Below, in pieces: positions 17,043-25,234 of a stretch of DNA of 64,000 bases; within the stretch, counting starts at the first letter, position 1, and each line of letters starts with the position of its first letter. The stretch lies in assembly GCF_008119785.1 (NCBI RefSeq), contig NZ_VSFA01000006.1, forward strand, positions 62,001-126,000. Reading direction: 5' to 3'. Both the position numbers and the translations under genes were made by a program. This DNA comes from Micromonospora sp. MP36. Lineage in GTDB: Bacteria > Actinomycetota > Actinomycetes > Mycobacteriales > Micromonosporaceae. Under the pieces are notes generated by a model. That model made no database searches, was not told where the DNA came from, and worked only from the letters and a program-made list of their open reading frames with translations.

Positions 17043-18668
17043 TCAGCAGAGCTTGAAGGTGTCGCAGGCGGTCTTGATCGGCACCGCGAGGCCGATGCCC
17101 TCGGCGTCCCGCGCCTTGGCGGTGGCGATCCCGACGACCTCCTTGGACCCGTTGATCACCGGGCCGCCCGAGTTGCCGGGGTTGATCGGCGCGTCGAACT
17201 GGATCACCGGACCGGAGCCGTCCTCGTCCGGCCGGAACGCGCTCACCACACCGGTGGTCACGCTGTCCTGCAGGCCAAGCGGGGCGCCGACCACCACGAT
17301 CTGCTGCCCGGACTTGACCGGCGTACGGGCCGCGACGAGCCCGGTGAACCGGGCCGTGGTGCGCAGCTGGGCGAGGTCCTTGTCCTTGTCGACCTTGATG
17401 ATGGTGGCATCGAAGCGCTGGCCGGTCCGCTCCAGGAAGACCTTCCGGCCGCCCCCGTCATAGACCGACTCCACCACGTGGAAGTTGGTGAGCAGCGTGG
17501 TGCCGCCGCCGGCCGCCGGCTTGCCGATCGCGAAGGCCGTACCGGTGAACTGGCCGGCGCTGACCCGGAACACGCTGGGCAGCACGGCACTCGCCACGGC
17601 CTCCGGGTTGAAGGCGGCGCCGGCCTGCTTCTCCAGGGCCTCCGCCCGCTTCTCCAGCCCGTCGAGCCGTTGGCCGTCCGCGCCCTGGGCGTCGGCCAGC
17701 CGCCGGTCGGTGGCGGCGAGCCGGTCGTCCAGCCGGTAGATCTGGTACGCCTGCACCCCGGCGACCACCGCCAGCAGCCCGGCCAGCGCCAGCGCCAGCA
17801 CCGGCAGCCGACGCCGCCGGCCAGGCTCGCCGGCCGGGTGCGCCAGCCCCGGGGCGTGCTGCCCCGGCAGCGCCGGCCCGAAGGTGGGCTGGCCCGGGTA
17901 GGCCGCTCCCGAGACCGGCTGCCCCGGGTAGGCGGGCGCGGAAACCGGCTGCCCCGGGTAGGCGGGCGCGGAAACCGGCTGCCCCGGGTAGGCGGGCGCG
18001 GAGGCCGGCTGTCCCGCCGGGGTTGGTGCGGCGGTCGGCGCGCCGGGGTGAGTGGGTGCGGCGGTGGGCTGTCGGGCGAACGCCGCCACCGGGACGGGCT
18101 GCCCCGGAAGGGCGGGCCCGGACGTCGGCTGCGCGGGCACGATGCCGGGTTGGGCAGGCCCGGTTGCCGGCTGCGCGAGCGCGGATGCCGGCTGCGCGGG
18201 AGCGGTGCCGGCCTGGGCGGCGAAGCCGCCCGGGACGGTCGGCTCGGCGTCGACCGGCTGCCCCGGCGCGCCGCCCGGCTGGGCTGGTGGCCATCCGCCC
18301 TGGGGGTGCGGGGCGACCGGGTTGCCCCACTGGCCGCCGTTCGGCGCCGGCGACCAGGTGGCCCGGGGTGCGGGTACGGCCGGCTGGCCCGGCACGGTGG
18401 CGGGCTGCTCGGGGGCCGGGACGGCACCGGCGGGCGCGGCCGGGAACCCGGCAGGCGCCCCGAACGGGGCCGGCTGACCCGCCGCGACCGGTGGGACCAT
18501 CCGCGGCGGCAGGGGCCCCGGCCGGGCCTGCGGGCCGTCCTCACCGCCGCCGACCTGGCCATGCTGGACGGCCACGGGGCCACCGACCCCGGTTTCGGTG
18601 CGCGCCTGGTCGGCCGTCTCGTCGGGGCCCGGCCCCGGCACCCCGTCACCGCCGTACGCAGCCGTCAT
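17043..18668 (-). CDS. Membrane-anchored trypsin-like (S1C/HtrA-type) serine protease
   Basis: 541 aa. A long Pro/Ala/Gly/Gln-rich N-terminal tail (about residues 1-285) precedes one hydrophobic helix (LPVLALALAGLLAVVAGV) and a short coiled coil. The extracytoplasmic protease domain has its triad in TNFHVV (His), KDKDLAQL (Asp) and INPGNSGGPV (Ser). No PDZ domain follows; the protein ends CDTFKLC. The start at 18668 begins MTAAYGGDG; an upstream frame reads into a repeat. The tail includes near-identical 10-residue repeats (SAPAYPGQPV) encoded by 30-bp tandem units. It probably degrades or processes envelope proteins. Confidence 0.88.
   Translation of the reverse strand: MTAAYGGDGVPGPGPDETADQARTETGVGGPVAVQHGQVGGGEDGPQARPGPLPPRMVPPVAAGQPAPFGAPAGFPAAPAGAVPAPEQPATVPGQPAVPAPRATWSPAPNGGQWGNPVAPHPQGGWPPAQPGGAPGQPVDAEPTVPGGFAAQAGTAPAQPASALAQPATGPAQPGIVPAQPTSGPALPGQPVPVAAFARQPTAAPTHPGAPTAAPTPAGQPASAPAYPGQPVSAPAYPGQPVSAPAYPGQPVSGAAYPGQPTFGPALPGQHAPGLAHPAGEPGRRRRLPVLALALAGLLAVVAGVQAYQIYRLDDRLAATDRRLADAQGADGQRLDGLEKRAEALEKQAGAAFNPEAVASAVLPSVFRVSAGQFTGTAFAIGKPAAGGGTTLLTNFHVVESVYDGGGRKVFLERTGQRFDATIIKVDKDKDLAQLRTTARFTGLVAARTPVKSGQQIVVVGAPLGLQDSVTTGVVSAFRPDEDGSGPVIQFDAPINPGNSGGPVINGSKEVVGIATAKARDAEGIGLAVPIKTACDTFKLC
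17911..18000 (-). repeat. 30-bp tandem repeat inside the protease gene (three units)
   Basis: Units 17911-17940, 17941-17970 and 17971-18000; the last two are identical and the first differs by one base. They encode the 10-residue repeat SAPAYPGQPV. The near-identity of the units points to recent expansion and likely copy-number variation between strains. Confidence 0.95.
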
Positions 18669-18783
18669 GATCGCTCGTCCTCCCCGTGAACGCCCGCCCG
18701 AAGCCACCCGGCGGCACCCTCGACACCCGCCCTGCGGCTCGATGGACCGTACCTGCGCGAACGGGGTTTGTCTTCCCCGGTGT

Positions 18784-18831
18784 CCGACCCTGCCACGGGG
18801 GTGCAAGCCGACCCTGCCACGGGGGCGCAAG
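18784..18831. repeat. 24-bp tandem repeat in the protease/rnd intergenic region
   Basis: Two 24-bp units (18784-18807 and 18808-18831) with CCGACCCTGCCACGGGGG cores differ at one base; a partial third CCGACCCTG follows at about 18841. It lies in the 253-bp divergent region upstream of the protease gene. Confidence 0.9.
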
Positions 18832-18909
18832 CAGGCCCTGCCCGACCCTGTCGATCATCCCGCCGACACGCGCCGGACCGGCTGCGCGCGCCACGTCCGG
18901 CGGGCGCAC

Positions 18910-18921
18910 TAGGGTTGTCAG
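18910..18921 (+). promoter_or_regulatory. Leaderless-type -10 element before RNase D
   Basis: TAGGGT (18910-18915) is followed by 6 nt and then the GTG start, without a Shine-Dalgarno sequence. Confidence 0.6.
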
Positions 18922-20238
18922 GTGACCGACGAACCACCCCTGCGCCGTCGGGCCGCCGAAAGCCGTACGGGAGAGGCAGCACCACGTCCGTCGTCGGCCG
19001 GGTCGGAGCCGGCGGACGCGGGGACCGAACCCACCGCCGGCGGGCCCGTGCCGCTGACCGCCCCACGCGAGGGCACTCCCGCGCCGGTGGCCGTGCCGAG
19101 CGAGCTCGAGGAGGTCGTGGCCCGCTTCGCGGCGGGCACCGGCCCGGTGGCCCTGGACGCCGAGCGCGCCTCCGGCTACCGCTACAGCCAACGTGCCTAC
19201 CTGGTGCAGCTGCGCCGGGCGGGCTCGGGCACCGCGCTGATCGACCCGCTGCCGCTGCCCGACCTCTCCGCCCTGGACGCGGTGATCGCCGAGGCCGAGT
19301 GGGTGCTGCACGCCGCCAGCCAGGACCTCGCCTGCCTCGCCGAGTTGGGGCTGCGCCCGCGCCGGCTGTTCGACACCGAACTGGCCGCCCGGCTGGCCGG
19401 GTTCGAGCGGGTCGGCCTCGCCGCGCTGACCGAACAGCTGCTCGGCTACACGCTGGAGAAGCACCACTCGGCGGCGGACTGGTCCAGCCGGCCGCTGCCG
19501 GAGTCCTGGCTCACCTACGCGGCGCTGGACGTGGAGATGCTGGTCGACCTGCGCGACTCCCTCGACGAGGAGCTGCGCCGGCAGGGCAAGTCGGAGTGGG
19601 CGGCGGAGGAGTTCGCCGCGCTGGTCCGCAACGGCGCCCGGCCGCCCCGGGTGCGGGCCGAGCCCTGGCGGCGTACCTCGGGCATCCACCGGGTGCGCGG
19701 CGCCCGCGCCCAGGCCCGGGTCCGCTCCCTCTGGTACGCCCGGGACCAGATCGCCGCGCGGCGGGACGCGGCCCCGGGGCGGGTGCTGCCCGACTCGGCG
19801 ATCGTGGCCGCCGCCGAGCTGGACCCGAAGGACGAGAAGACCCTGCTCACCCTCCCCGGCTTCGGCGGCCGCTCGGTACGCCGGCTGGCCCGGACCTGGC
19901 TGGCGGCGCTGGACGACGCCCGCCAACTGCCGGACGACGCGCTGCCGGTGACCCCGGTGGTGGAGGGGCCGCCCCCGCCGCACCGGTGGGCGGAGCGGGA
20001 CCCGGTGGCGGCCGGCCGGCTGGCCCGCTGCCGGGAGGTGGTGCTGCGCATCTCCGGTGCGCACCATCTGCCGGCGGAGAACCTGATCGCGCCGGACTAC
20101 ATCCGCCGCCTCGCCTGGCAGCCGCCGGAGGAGATCACCGACGAGACCGTGGCGGAGACCCTCCGCGGCTTCGGCGCCCGGGAATGGCAGCTCACCCTCC
20201 TCCTCCCCGACCTCACCCAGGCCCTCACCGCGCCCTGA
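18922..20238 (+). CDS. rnd: Ribonuclease D-like 3'-5' exonuclease with HRDC domain
   Basis: 438 aa. After a disordered N-terminal tail (about residues 1-55) comes a DEDD exonuclease domain: Exo I as ALDAERASGYRY (Asp and Glu), Exo II as HAASQDLACL and Exo III as TYAALDVEMLVDL. The C-terminal half includes an HRDC helical domain (around DEKTLLTLPGFGG). RNase D trims the 3' ends of tRNA and other stable RNAs. DUF3000 and this gene are neighbours in M. tuberculosis too (Rv2680-Rv2681), where dxs follows directly; here about 21 kb of other genes intervene. Confidence 0.93.
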   Translation: MTDEPPLRRRAAESRTGEAAPRPSSAGSEPADAGTEPTAGGPVPLTAPREGTPAPVAVPSELEEVVARFAAGTGPVALDAERASGYRYSQRAYLVQLRRAGSGTALIDPLPLPDLSALDAVIAEAEWVLHAASQDLACLAELGLRPRRLFDTELAARLAGFERVGLAALTEQLLGYTLEKHHSAADWSSRPLPESWLTYAALDVEMLVDLRDSLDEELRRQGKSEWAAEEFAALVRNGARPPRVRAEPWRRTSGIHRVRGARAQARVRSLWYARDQIAARRDAAPGRVLPDSAIVAAAELDPKDEKTLLTLPGFGGRSVRRLARTWLAALDDARQLPDDALPVTPVVEGPPPPHRWAERDPVAAGRLARCREVVLRISGAHHLPAENLIAPDYIRRLAWQPPEEITDETVAETLRGFGAREWQLTLLLPDLTQALTAP

Positions 20239-20262
20239 CCCCTGATCCCCGCCCACCGCGCG

Positions 20263-20323
20263 GTTGATCATGAAGTTGTTGTCACCTCGCCCGGCGGGTC
20301 GTGGCAACAACTTCATGAGCAAC
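20263..20323. repeat. GTTGATCATGAAGTT-type palindromic element, copy 1
   Basis: Left arm GTTGATCATGAAGTTGTTG (20263-20281) and right arm CAACAACTTCATGAGCAAC (20305-20323) are complementary at 18 of 19 positions, with a 23-nt centre. It lies 25 bp after the rnd stop. A copy with the same first 15 bases but different inner arm and centre lies at 57161-57220. As RNA it would form a long stable hairpin, so it may act as a terminator or mRNA end. Confidence 0.88.
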
Positions 20324-20423
20324 GCGGGCCGGCGCATTCGGCGCGGGGTGTGGGGTTGGCCACACGGGGGGTGGTGACGGGGTTGGTTACTGGCGAGTAG
20401 CATCCGGGGGAAATGCCAGTGCC

Positions 20424-20482
20424 GGCGGCCCTCATTCGGTTCCGTGGCGCCGCGTGGCGGCGCAGAGGCCGAGTCATGGCCG
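20424..20482 (+). repeat. GGCCNTCATTCGGT element upstream of thiolase, plus orientation
   Basis: The sequence GGCGGCCCTCATTCGGT, then GGCGCCGCGTGGCGGCGC (inverted arms GGCGCCGC/GCGGCGC), then GAGGCCGAGTCATGGCCG, recurs in the opposite orientation downstream of the FadB gene (23797-23914). It ends 1 nt before the AAAAGGAGG region used as the thiolase ribosome binding site. Confidence 0.8.
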
Positions 20483-20497
20483 AAAAGGAGGCTCCAA

Positions 20498-21718
20498 GTG
20501 CCCCGTGAAGTTCGGGATGTCGTCTTCGTCGACGGCGTCCGCACCCCGTTCGGCAAGGCGGGTGGCATGTACGCCAACACCCGCGCCGACGACCTGGTGA
20601 TCCGCTGCATCCGCGAGCTGATGCGACGCAACCCGCAGCTGCCGCCGGAGCGGGTCGAGGAGGTCGCCATCGCGGCCACCACCCAGATCGGCGACCAGGG
20701 CCTGACCATCGGCCGCACCGCCGCCCTGCTGGCCGGCCTGCCCAAGACGGTGCCGGGCTTCGCCATCGACCGGATGTGCGCCGGCGCGATGACCGCCGTC
20801 ACCACGGTCGCCAGCGGCATCGCGATGGGCGCGTACGACGTCGCCATCGCCGGGGGCGTCGAGCACATGGGCCGGCACCCGATGGGTGAGGGCGTCGACC
20901 CCAACCCGCGCATCGTCGCGGAGAAGCTGGTCGACCCGTCCGCCCTGGTCATGGGCGCCACCGCGGAGAACCTGCACGACCGGGTCCCGCACATCACCAA
21001 GGAGCGCACCGACGCGTTCGCGCTCGCCTCCCAGCAGCGGACCGCCAAGGCGTACGCCAACGGCAAGCTCCAGGACGACCTGGTGCCGGTGGCGGTGCGC
21101 GACCCGGAGACCGGCTGGGGCCTGGCCACCGTGGACGAGGCTCCCCGGGACACGTCGCTGGAGAAGCTCGCCGGCCTGAAGACCCCGTTCCGCCCGCACG
21201 GCAAGGTCACCGCGGGCAACGCGGCCGGCCTGAACGACGGCGCCACGGCCGCGCTGATCGTCGCCGAGGAGACCGCCCGCGAGCTGGGCCTGCCGGTCGC
21301 CATGCGGCTGGTGTCGTACGGCTTCGTCGGCGTCGAGCCCGAGGTGATGGGCGTCGGCCCGATCCCCTCGACCGAGAAGGCGCTGCGGATCGCCGGCCTC
21401 AGCATCGACGACATCGGCCTGTTCGAGCTGAACGAGGCGTTCGCCGTGCAGGTGCTCGCCTTCCTCGACCACTTCGGGATCGCCGACGACGACCCGCGGG
21501 TCAACCCGTGGGGCGGCGCGATCGCCATCGGTCACCCGCTCGCCTCCTCCGGCGTACGGCTGATGACCCAGCTGGCCCGGCAGTTCGCCGAGCACCCCGA
21601 GGTCCGTTACGGCCTCACTGCCATGTGCATCGGCATCGGCATGGGCGGCACCGTGATCTGGGAGAACCCACACTGGACGGAGTCCAGCAAGCCGGCTCAG
21701 GGGGAGGGCAACAAGTGA
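20498..21718 (+). CDS. Acetyl-CoA acyltransferase (thiolase, FadA type)
   Basis: 406 aa. Thiolase family residues are visible: the nucleophilic cysteine in DRMCAGAM, the ENLHDR segment, the NEAFAVQVLAF motif, GGAIAIGHPLASSG with its His, and the second active-site cysteine in TAMCIGIGMGG. It cleaves 3-ketoacyl-CoA in beta-oxidation. The GTG start lies 6 nt after AAGGAGG and begins MPREVRDVVFVDG; the longer frame runs back into the repeat element. Its stop overlaps the start of the FadB gene (GTGA), so both subunits of the trifunctional complex are made together. Confidence 0.95.
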   Translation: MPREVRDVVFVDGVRTPFGKAGGMYANTRADDLVIRCIRELMRRNPQLPPERVEEVAIAATTQIGDQGLTIGRTAALLAGLPKTVPGFAIDRMCAGAMTAVTTVASGIAMGAYDVAIAGGVEHMGRHPMGEGVDPNPRIVAEKLVDPSALVMGATAENLHDRVPHITKERTDAFALASQQRTAKAYANGKLQDDLVPVAVRDPETGWGLATVDEAPRDTSLEKLAGLKTPFRPHGKVTAGNAAGLNDGATAALIVAEETARELGLPVAMRLVSYGFVGVEPEVMGVGPIPSTEKALRIAGLSIDDIGLFELNEAFAVQVLAFLDHFGIADDDPRVNPWGGAIAIGHPLASSGVRLMTQLARQFAEHPEVRYGLTAMCIGIGMGGTVIWENPHWTESSKPAQGEGNK

Positions 21719-23781
21719 GCGCGCTCACCGCACCGAACGAGGTGGTCACCAAGGCGCTGCTGCGCCCGGTGAACGTACCGGGGCTGGACCGTCCCGCCGC
21801 CCTGATCACCCTGGACAACGGCCTCGACCACACCAAGCCGAACACGTTCGGCCCGGCCGGACTGACCAGCCTGGACGAGGCGATCACCGCGGCCCTGGCC
21901 GCGAACCCGGCGTTCATCGCGGTCACCGGCAAGCCGTACATCTTCTGCGTGGGTGCGGACATCACCGGCCTGCCGCTGCTGGCGGACCGCGCGCAGGCCC
22001 TGGAGATCGGCCGGCTCGGCCACCGGGTCTTCGCCCGGCTCAAGGACAGCGAGATCCCGACCTTCGCCTTCGTCAACGGCGCGGCGATGGGCGGCGGCCT
22101 GGAGCTGGCCCTGCACTGCCACTACCGGACGCTGTCGGCGGGCGCGGCGGCGCTCGCGCTGCCGGAGGTCTCACTCGGGCTGGTCCCCGGCTGGGGCGGC
22201 ACCCAGCTGCTGCCGAACCTGATCGGTATCCCGGCCGCCACCCAGGTGATCCTGCAGAACCCGCTGATGCAGAACAAGATGCTCAAGCCGAAGCAGGCCG
22301 CGGAGATGGGCATCGCGGACGTGCTGCTGGAGCCGGCGGACTTCCTCGAGCGGTCCCTGGAGTGGGCCGCCGGCGTGGTCCGGGGCGAGGTCACGGTGAC
22401 CCGGCCCGAGGTCGACAAGGACATGTGGGCGGGCGTGCTCTACTTCGCCCGGCAGACCCTCGACCAGCGGCTGCACGGCGCGGTCCCGGCCGCGTACAAG
22501 GCGCTGGACCTGCTGGAGACGGCGAAGGACGGCGACTTCGCCGCCGGCACCGCCGCCGAGGACGAGGCCCTCGCCGACCTGGTCTTCTCCGAGGAACTGC
22601 GCAGCGGCCTGTACGCCTTCGACCTGGTGCAGCGGCGGGCCAAGTGGCCGGCCGGCGCCCCGGACAAGGGCCTGGCCCGCCCCGTCACCAAGGTGGGCAT
22701 CGTCGGCGCCGGCCTGATGGCCAGCCAGCTCGCGCTGCTGTTCGCCCGCCGTCTCCAGGTGCCGGTCGTGCTGACCGACCTGGACCAGGCCCGGGTGGAC
22801 AAGGGCGTCGGCTACGTGCACAGCCAGATCGAGAAGCAGGTCAGCAAGGGCCGGATGGACAAGGGCACCGCCGCCAAGCTGTACGGCCTGGTCAGCGGCT
22901 CGGTCGACAAGTCCGTCTTCGCCGACGCCGACTTCGTCATCGAGGCGGTCTTCGAGGACCTGGACGTCAAGAAGCAGGTCTGGGCCGAGCTGGAGAAGAT
23001 CGTCAAGCCGGAGGCGGTGCTCGCCACCAACACGAGCTCGCTCTCGGTCACCGCGATGGCTGCGGACCTGGAGCACCCGGAGCGGGTGGTCGGCTTCCAC
23101 TTCTTCAACCCGGTCGCCGTGCTGCCGCTGCTGGAGATCATCCGGGGCGAGCGGACCGACGACGCCACCCTGGCCACCGCGTTCGCCGTCGGCAAGCAGC
23201 TCAAGAAGTCCTCGGTGCTGGTCAAGGACGCCCCGGCGTTCGTGGTCAACCGGCTGCTCACCCGCTTCCTCGGCACGGTCTTCGCCGCCGTCGACCAGGG
23301 CACCCCGCTGGAGGTGGCGAACGCCGCGTTGGACCCGCTGGGTCTGCCGATGCGCCCGCTCGCCCTGCTCCAGCTGGTCGGCCCGGCCGTGGCGTACCAC
23401 GTGGGCGGCACCCTGCACGCCGCCTTCCCGGACCGGTTCGGCGTCAGCGAGAACCTCAAGCGGATCGCCGACTCCGGCCAGCCGATCGTGGTCGACGACC
23501 GGGTCAACGAGGAGGTCGTCAAGCTGCTCGTGGTCGGCGACCAGCCGCTGACCGCCGAGCAGGTCCGGCAGAACGCGCTGGACGCGCTGGCGCAGGAGAT
23601 CCGGCTGATGCTCGACGAGGGCGTCGTCGCCGAGGCGCAGGACATCGACCTGTGCATGATCCTCGGCGCGGGCTGGCCGTTCCACCTGGGCGGCGTCACG
23701 CCGTACCTGGACCGGACCGGCACCTCCGAGCGGGTCACCGGCCAGCGGTTCCTGCCGCGCGGGGTGGCCAGCCTGCGGTGA
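21715..23781 (+). CDS. Fatty acid oxidation complex alpha subunit (enoyl-CoA hydratase / 3-hydroxyacyl-CoA dehydrogenase)
   Basis: 688 aa. The N-terminal crotonase domain holds FCVGADITGLP and the oxyanion region NGAAMGGGLELALHCHYR, with a catalytic Glu in ALPEVSLGLVPGWGGTQLLP. From about residue 325 an NAD-binding domain (KVGIVGAGLMASQLALLFA) and dehydrogenase residues (NTSSLSVT, HPERVVGFHFFNPV with the catalytic His) follow. It carries out the hydration and oxidation steps of beta-oxidation. The GTG overlaps the thiolase stop by 4 nt with GGGGGAGGG upstream. No acyl-CoA dehydrogenase lies nearby. Confidence 0.95.
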   Translation: MSALTAPNEVVTKALLRPVNVPGLDRPAALITLDNGLDHTKPNTFGPAGLTSLDEAITAALAANPAFIAVTGKPYIFCVGADITGLPLLADRAQALEIGRLGHRVFARLKDSEIPTFAFVNGAAMGGGLELALHCHYRTLSAGAAALALPEVSLGLVPGWGGTQLLPNLIGIPAATQVILQNPLMQNKMLKPKQAAEMGIADVLLEPADFLERSLEWAAGVVRGEVTVTRPEVDKDMWAGVLYFARQTLDQRLHGAVPAAYKALDLLETAKDGDFAAGTAAEDEALADLVFSEELRSGLYAFDLVQRRAKWPAGAPDKGLARPVTKVGIVGAGLMASQLALLFARRLQVPVVLTDLDQARVDKGVGYVHSQIEKQVSKGRMDKGTAAKLYGLVSGSVDKSVFADADFVIEAVFEDLDVKKQVWAELEKIVKPEAVLATNTSSLSVTAMAADLEHPERVVGFHFFNPVAVLPLLEIIRGERTDDATLATAFAVGKQLKKSSVLVKDAPAFVVNRLLTRFLGTVFAAVDQGTPLEVANAALDPLGLPMRPLALLQLVGPAVAYHVGGTLHAAFPDRFGVSENLKRIADSGQPIVVDDRVNEEVVKLLVVGDQPLTAEQVRQNALDALAQEIRLMLDEGVVAEAQDIDLCMILGAGWPFHLGGVTPYLDRTGTSERVTGQRFLPRGVASLR

Positions 23782-23796
23782 CAGCGCCAGCTCGCC

Positions 23797-23914
23797 GGCG
23801 GCCATGATTCGGCCTGCGGCCATATTCCGCCTCCGCGCCGCCAGGCGGCGCTTCGGACGGAATGAAGGCCGGCGCGCCGCCAGGCGGGGCTCCGGACCGA
23901 ATGAGGGCCGGCCT
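23797..23914 (-). repeat. GGCCNTCATTCGGT element downstream of FadB, minus orientation, with 39-bp tandem duplication
   Basis: Reverse-oriented relative of the element at 20424-20482. Two 39-bp units (23834-23872 and 23873-23911) both read CGCGCCGCCAGGCGG and end in GAATGA(A/G)GGCCGG. The outer part GGCCATGATTCGGCC matches the plus-strand copy. The two copies therefore bracket the thiolase-FadB pair as inverted repeats. Confidence 0.8.
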
Positions 23915-23966
23915 CAGGTCGCGCCGCGACCTGGGGCCGGCAGCCTGATCCATCGCCGCTCCCCCG

Positions 23967-24016
23967 CGATCGCGGTGGCCGACTGCCCCTCTGGGACGGT
24001 CCGGCCACCGCGATCG
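23967..24016. terminator. 15-bp perfect inverted repeat, terminator-like
   Basis: CGATCGCGGTGGCCG (23967-23981) and CGGCCACCGCGATCG (24002-24016) are perfectly complementary across a 20-nt loop. It lies in the 487-bp gap between the FadB gene and the next gene and probably ends the fatty acid oxidation transcript. Apart from this, the repeat before it and the promoter near 24230, nothing else was recognised in the gap. Confidence 0.55.
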
Positions 24017-24229
24017 TCGTTTCCGTGGCCGGACCGGCGTCGCGCGCCGACTCCGCGCCGCCCGCGCCACCGGGCGGACGATGCCGCCAGAAAAGGCGTA
24101 CCCGGCCCGTCACCGCCCGGCCACCCCGCGCTCACGGCGGTATCGGCGCTGCAGCAACGCAGGTCACGAGCCGGTTCCGGTTTCGTCACGTCGACACCTG
24201 GCGGACAACGGTGTGTCGGTGGGGCTCGC

Positions 24230-24260
24230 TACGATCACGCGTCCAGATTTTTTACAGGAG
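24230..24260 (+). promoter_or_regulatory. Candidate -10 element and ribosome binding site for proline-rich membrane protein
   Basis: TACGAT (24230-24235) would place a transcription start near 24242, followed by a T-rich leader and ACAGGAG (24254-24260), 8 nt before the ATG at 24269. A clear -35 hexamer was not identified. Confidence 0.45.
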
Positions 24261-24268
24261 CTGCCAAC

Positions 24269-25144
24269 ATGTCCCAGCCGCCGTCCAGTCCCTACCCCGG
24301 TTCCTACCCTCCGCCGCAGCAACCCGGGCAGCAGCACGGCGGTGGCTACCCGCCGCCGCAGCAGCCCCAGTACGGCGGCGGCTACCCGCCGGCCCCGCAG
24401 CAGCAGCCCGCCCCGCAGTACGGCGGATACCCGGAGGCACCCCAGCAGTCCGCCCCGCAGTACGGCGGCTACCCGGAGGCGCCGCAGCAGTCCGCCCCGC
24501 AGTACGGCGGGTACGTGGAGACCGGCCAGCCCAGCTTCGGCGGCCCGGAGGTGCCACCGAAGAAGAAGTCGAAGGCCGGCAAGATCCTGCTGATCGTCCT
24601 GGCCGTCGTGGTGGTCCTGTGCCTCGGCGGTGGCGCCGCCATCTGGTTCGCCGCGAAGGACACCGTGGGCGACGTGGTCGATGCCACCAAGACCCGGGTG
24701 TCGGCTCCGGAGACCCTCGGCGGCCGGCCGAAGGTGGACAATCCGCAGCTCCAGTCCGCCGCCACGGAGATGGAAGCGGAGATCAAGAAGGACACGCCCG
24801 ACGCCACCAGCACCGTCGGCGCCTTCTACGGCAACCCGGAGAAGCAGGATCTGGTCATGATCGCCGGCGCTTCCGGCGTGATGGCCGACCCGAAGAAGGA
24901 GCTGGAGGACGCCACCACGGGCCTCGGCAGCGAGCTCGGGGTGACCGAGTTCAAGACGGTGGACGCCGGCCCGCTGGGCGGCGACGCCAAGTGCGGTGAC
25001 GGCAAGATCGACGGCGACCCGGTCGGGGTCTGCGTCTGGGCCGACCGCGGCAGCGTCGGCATGATCGTCATGTACTTCAAGCCGGCGTCCGCGCTGCAGT
25101 CCGAGTTCGTCGCCATGCGGGGCGAGATCGAGCACAAGGGCTGA
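24269..25144 (+). CDS. Proline/glutamine/tyrosine-rich single-pass membrane protein
   Basis: 291 aa, beginning MSQPPSSPYPGSYPPPQQ. Residues 1-95 are low-complexity repeats (APQYGGYPEAPQQS repeated). A KKKSKAGK basic patch precedes the single helix (ILLIVLAVVVVLCLGGGAAIWF). The C-terminal 160 residues form an extracytoplasmic domain with two cysteines (KCGDGKIDGDPVGVCVW) that could form a disulfide. This domain resembles mycobacterial and Micromonospora hypothetical proteins, but I cannot name a family. The Tyr- and Pro-rich tail is suited to phosphorylation or scaffold binding; that is inference. Confidence 0.82.
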   Translation: MSQPPSSPYPGSYPPPQQPGQQHGGGYPPPQQPQYGGGYPPAPQQQPAPQYGGYPEAPQQSAPQYGGYPEAPQQSAPQYGGYVETGQPSFGGPEVPPKKKSKAGKILLIVLAVVVVLCLGGGAAIWFAAKDTVGDVVDATKTRVSAPETLGGRPKVDNPQLQSAATEMEAEIKKDTPDATSTVGAFYGNPEKQDLVMIAGASGVMADPKKELEDATTGLGSELGVTEFKTVDAGPLGGDAKCGDGKIDGDPVGVCVWADRGSVGMIVMYFKPASALQSEFVAMRGEIEHKG

Positions 25145-25163
25145 CGGCCCGTCGGACCGGTGT

Positions 25164-25197
25164 GACCGGGCCCCCGCCTCGTGGCGGGGACCCGGTC
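25164..25197. terminator. Strong bidirectional hairpin terminator
   Basis: GACCGGG plus CCCCGCC pairs with GGCGGGG plus CCCGGTC around a TCGT loop, with a single C/A mismatch. It lies between convergent genes ending at 25144 and 25235 and is followed on the plus strand by CCATTTCT. Confidence 0.75.
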
Positions 25198-25234
25198 CCA
25201 TTTCTGGTCACCCTGCGGGCGACGCCGACGACGG

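Noticed and set aside
17881..18060. CRISPR-like tandem repeats
   Set aside because: The units are contiguous without spacers and encode an in-frame amino-acid repeat.
20424..23914. Insertion sequence or transposon around thiolase-FadB
   Set aside because: No transposase, no exact target duplication and the repeats are multi-unit and diverged; reported only as flanking repeats.
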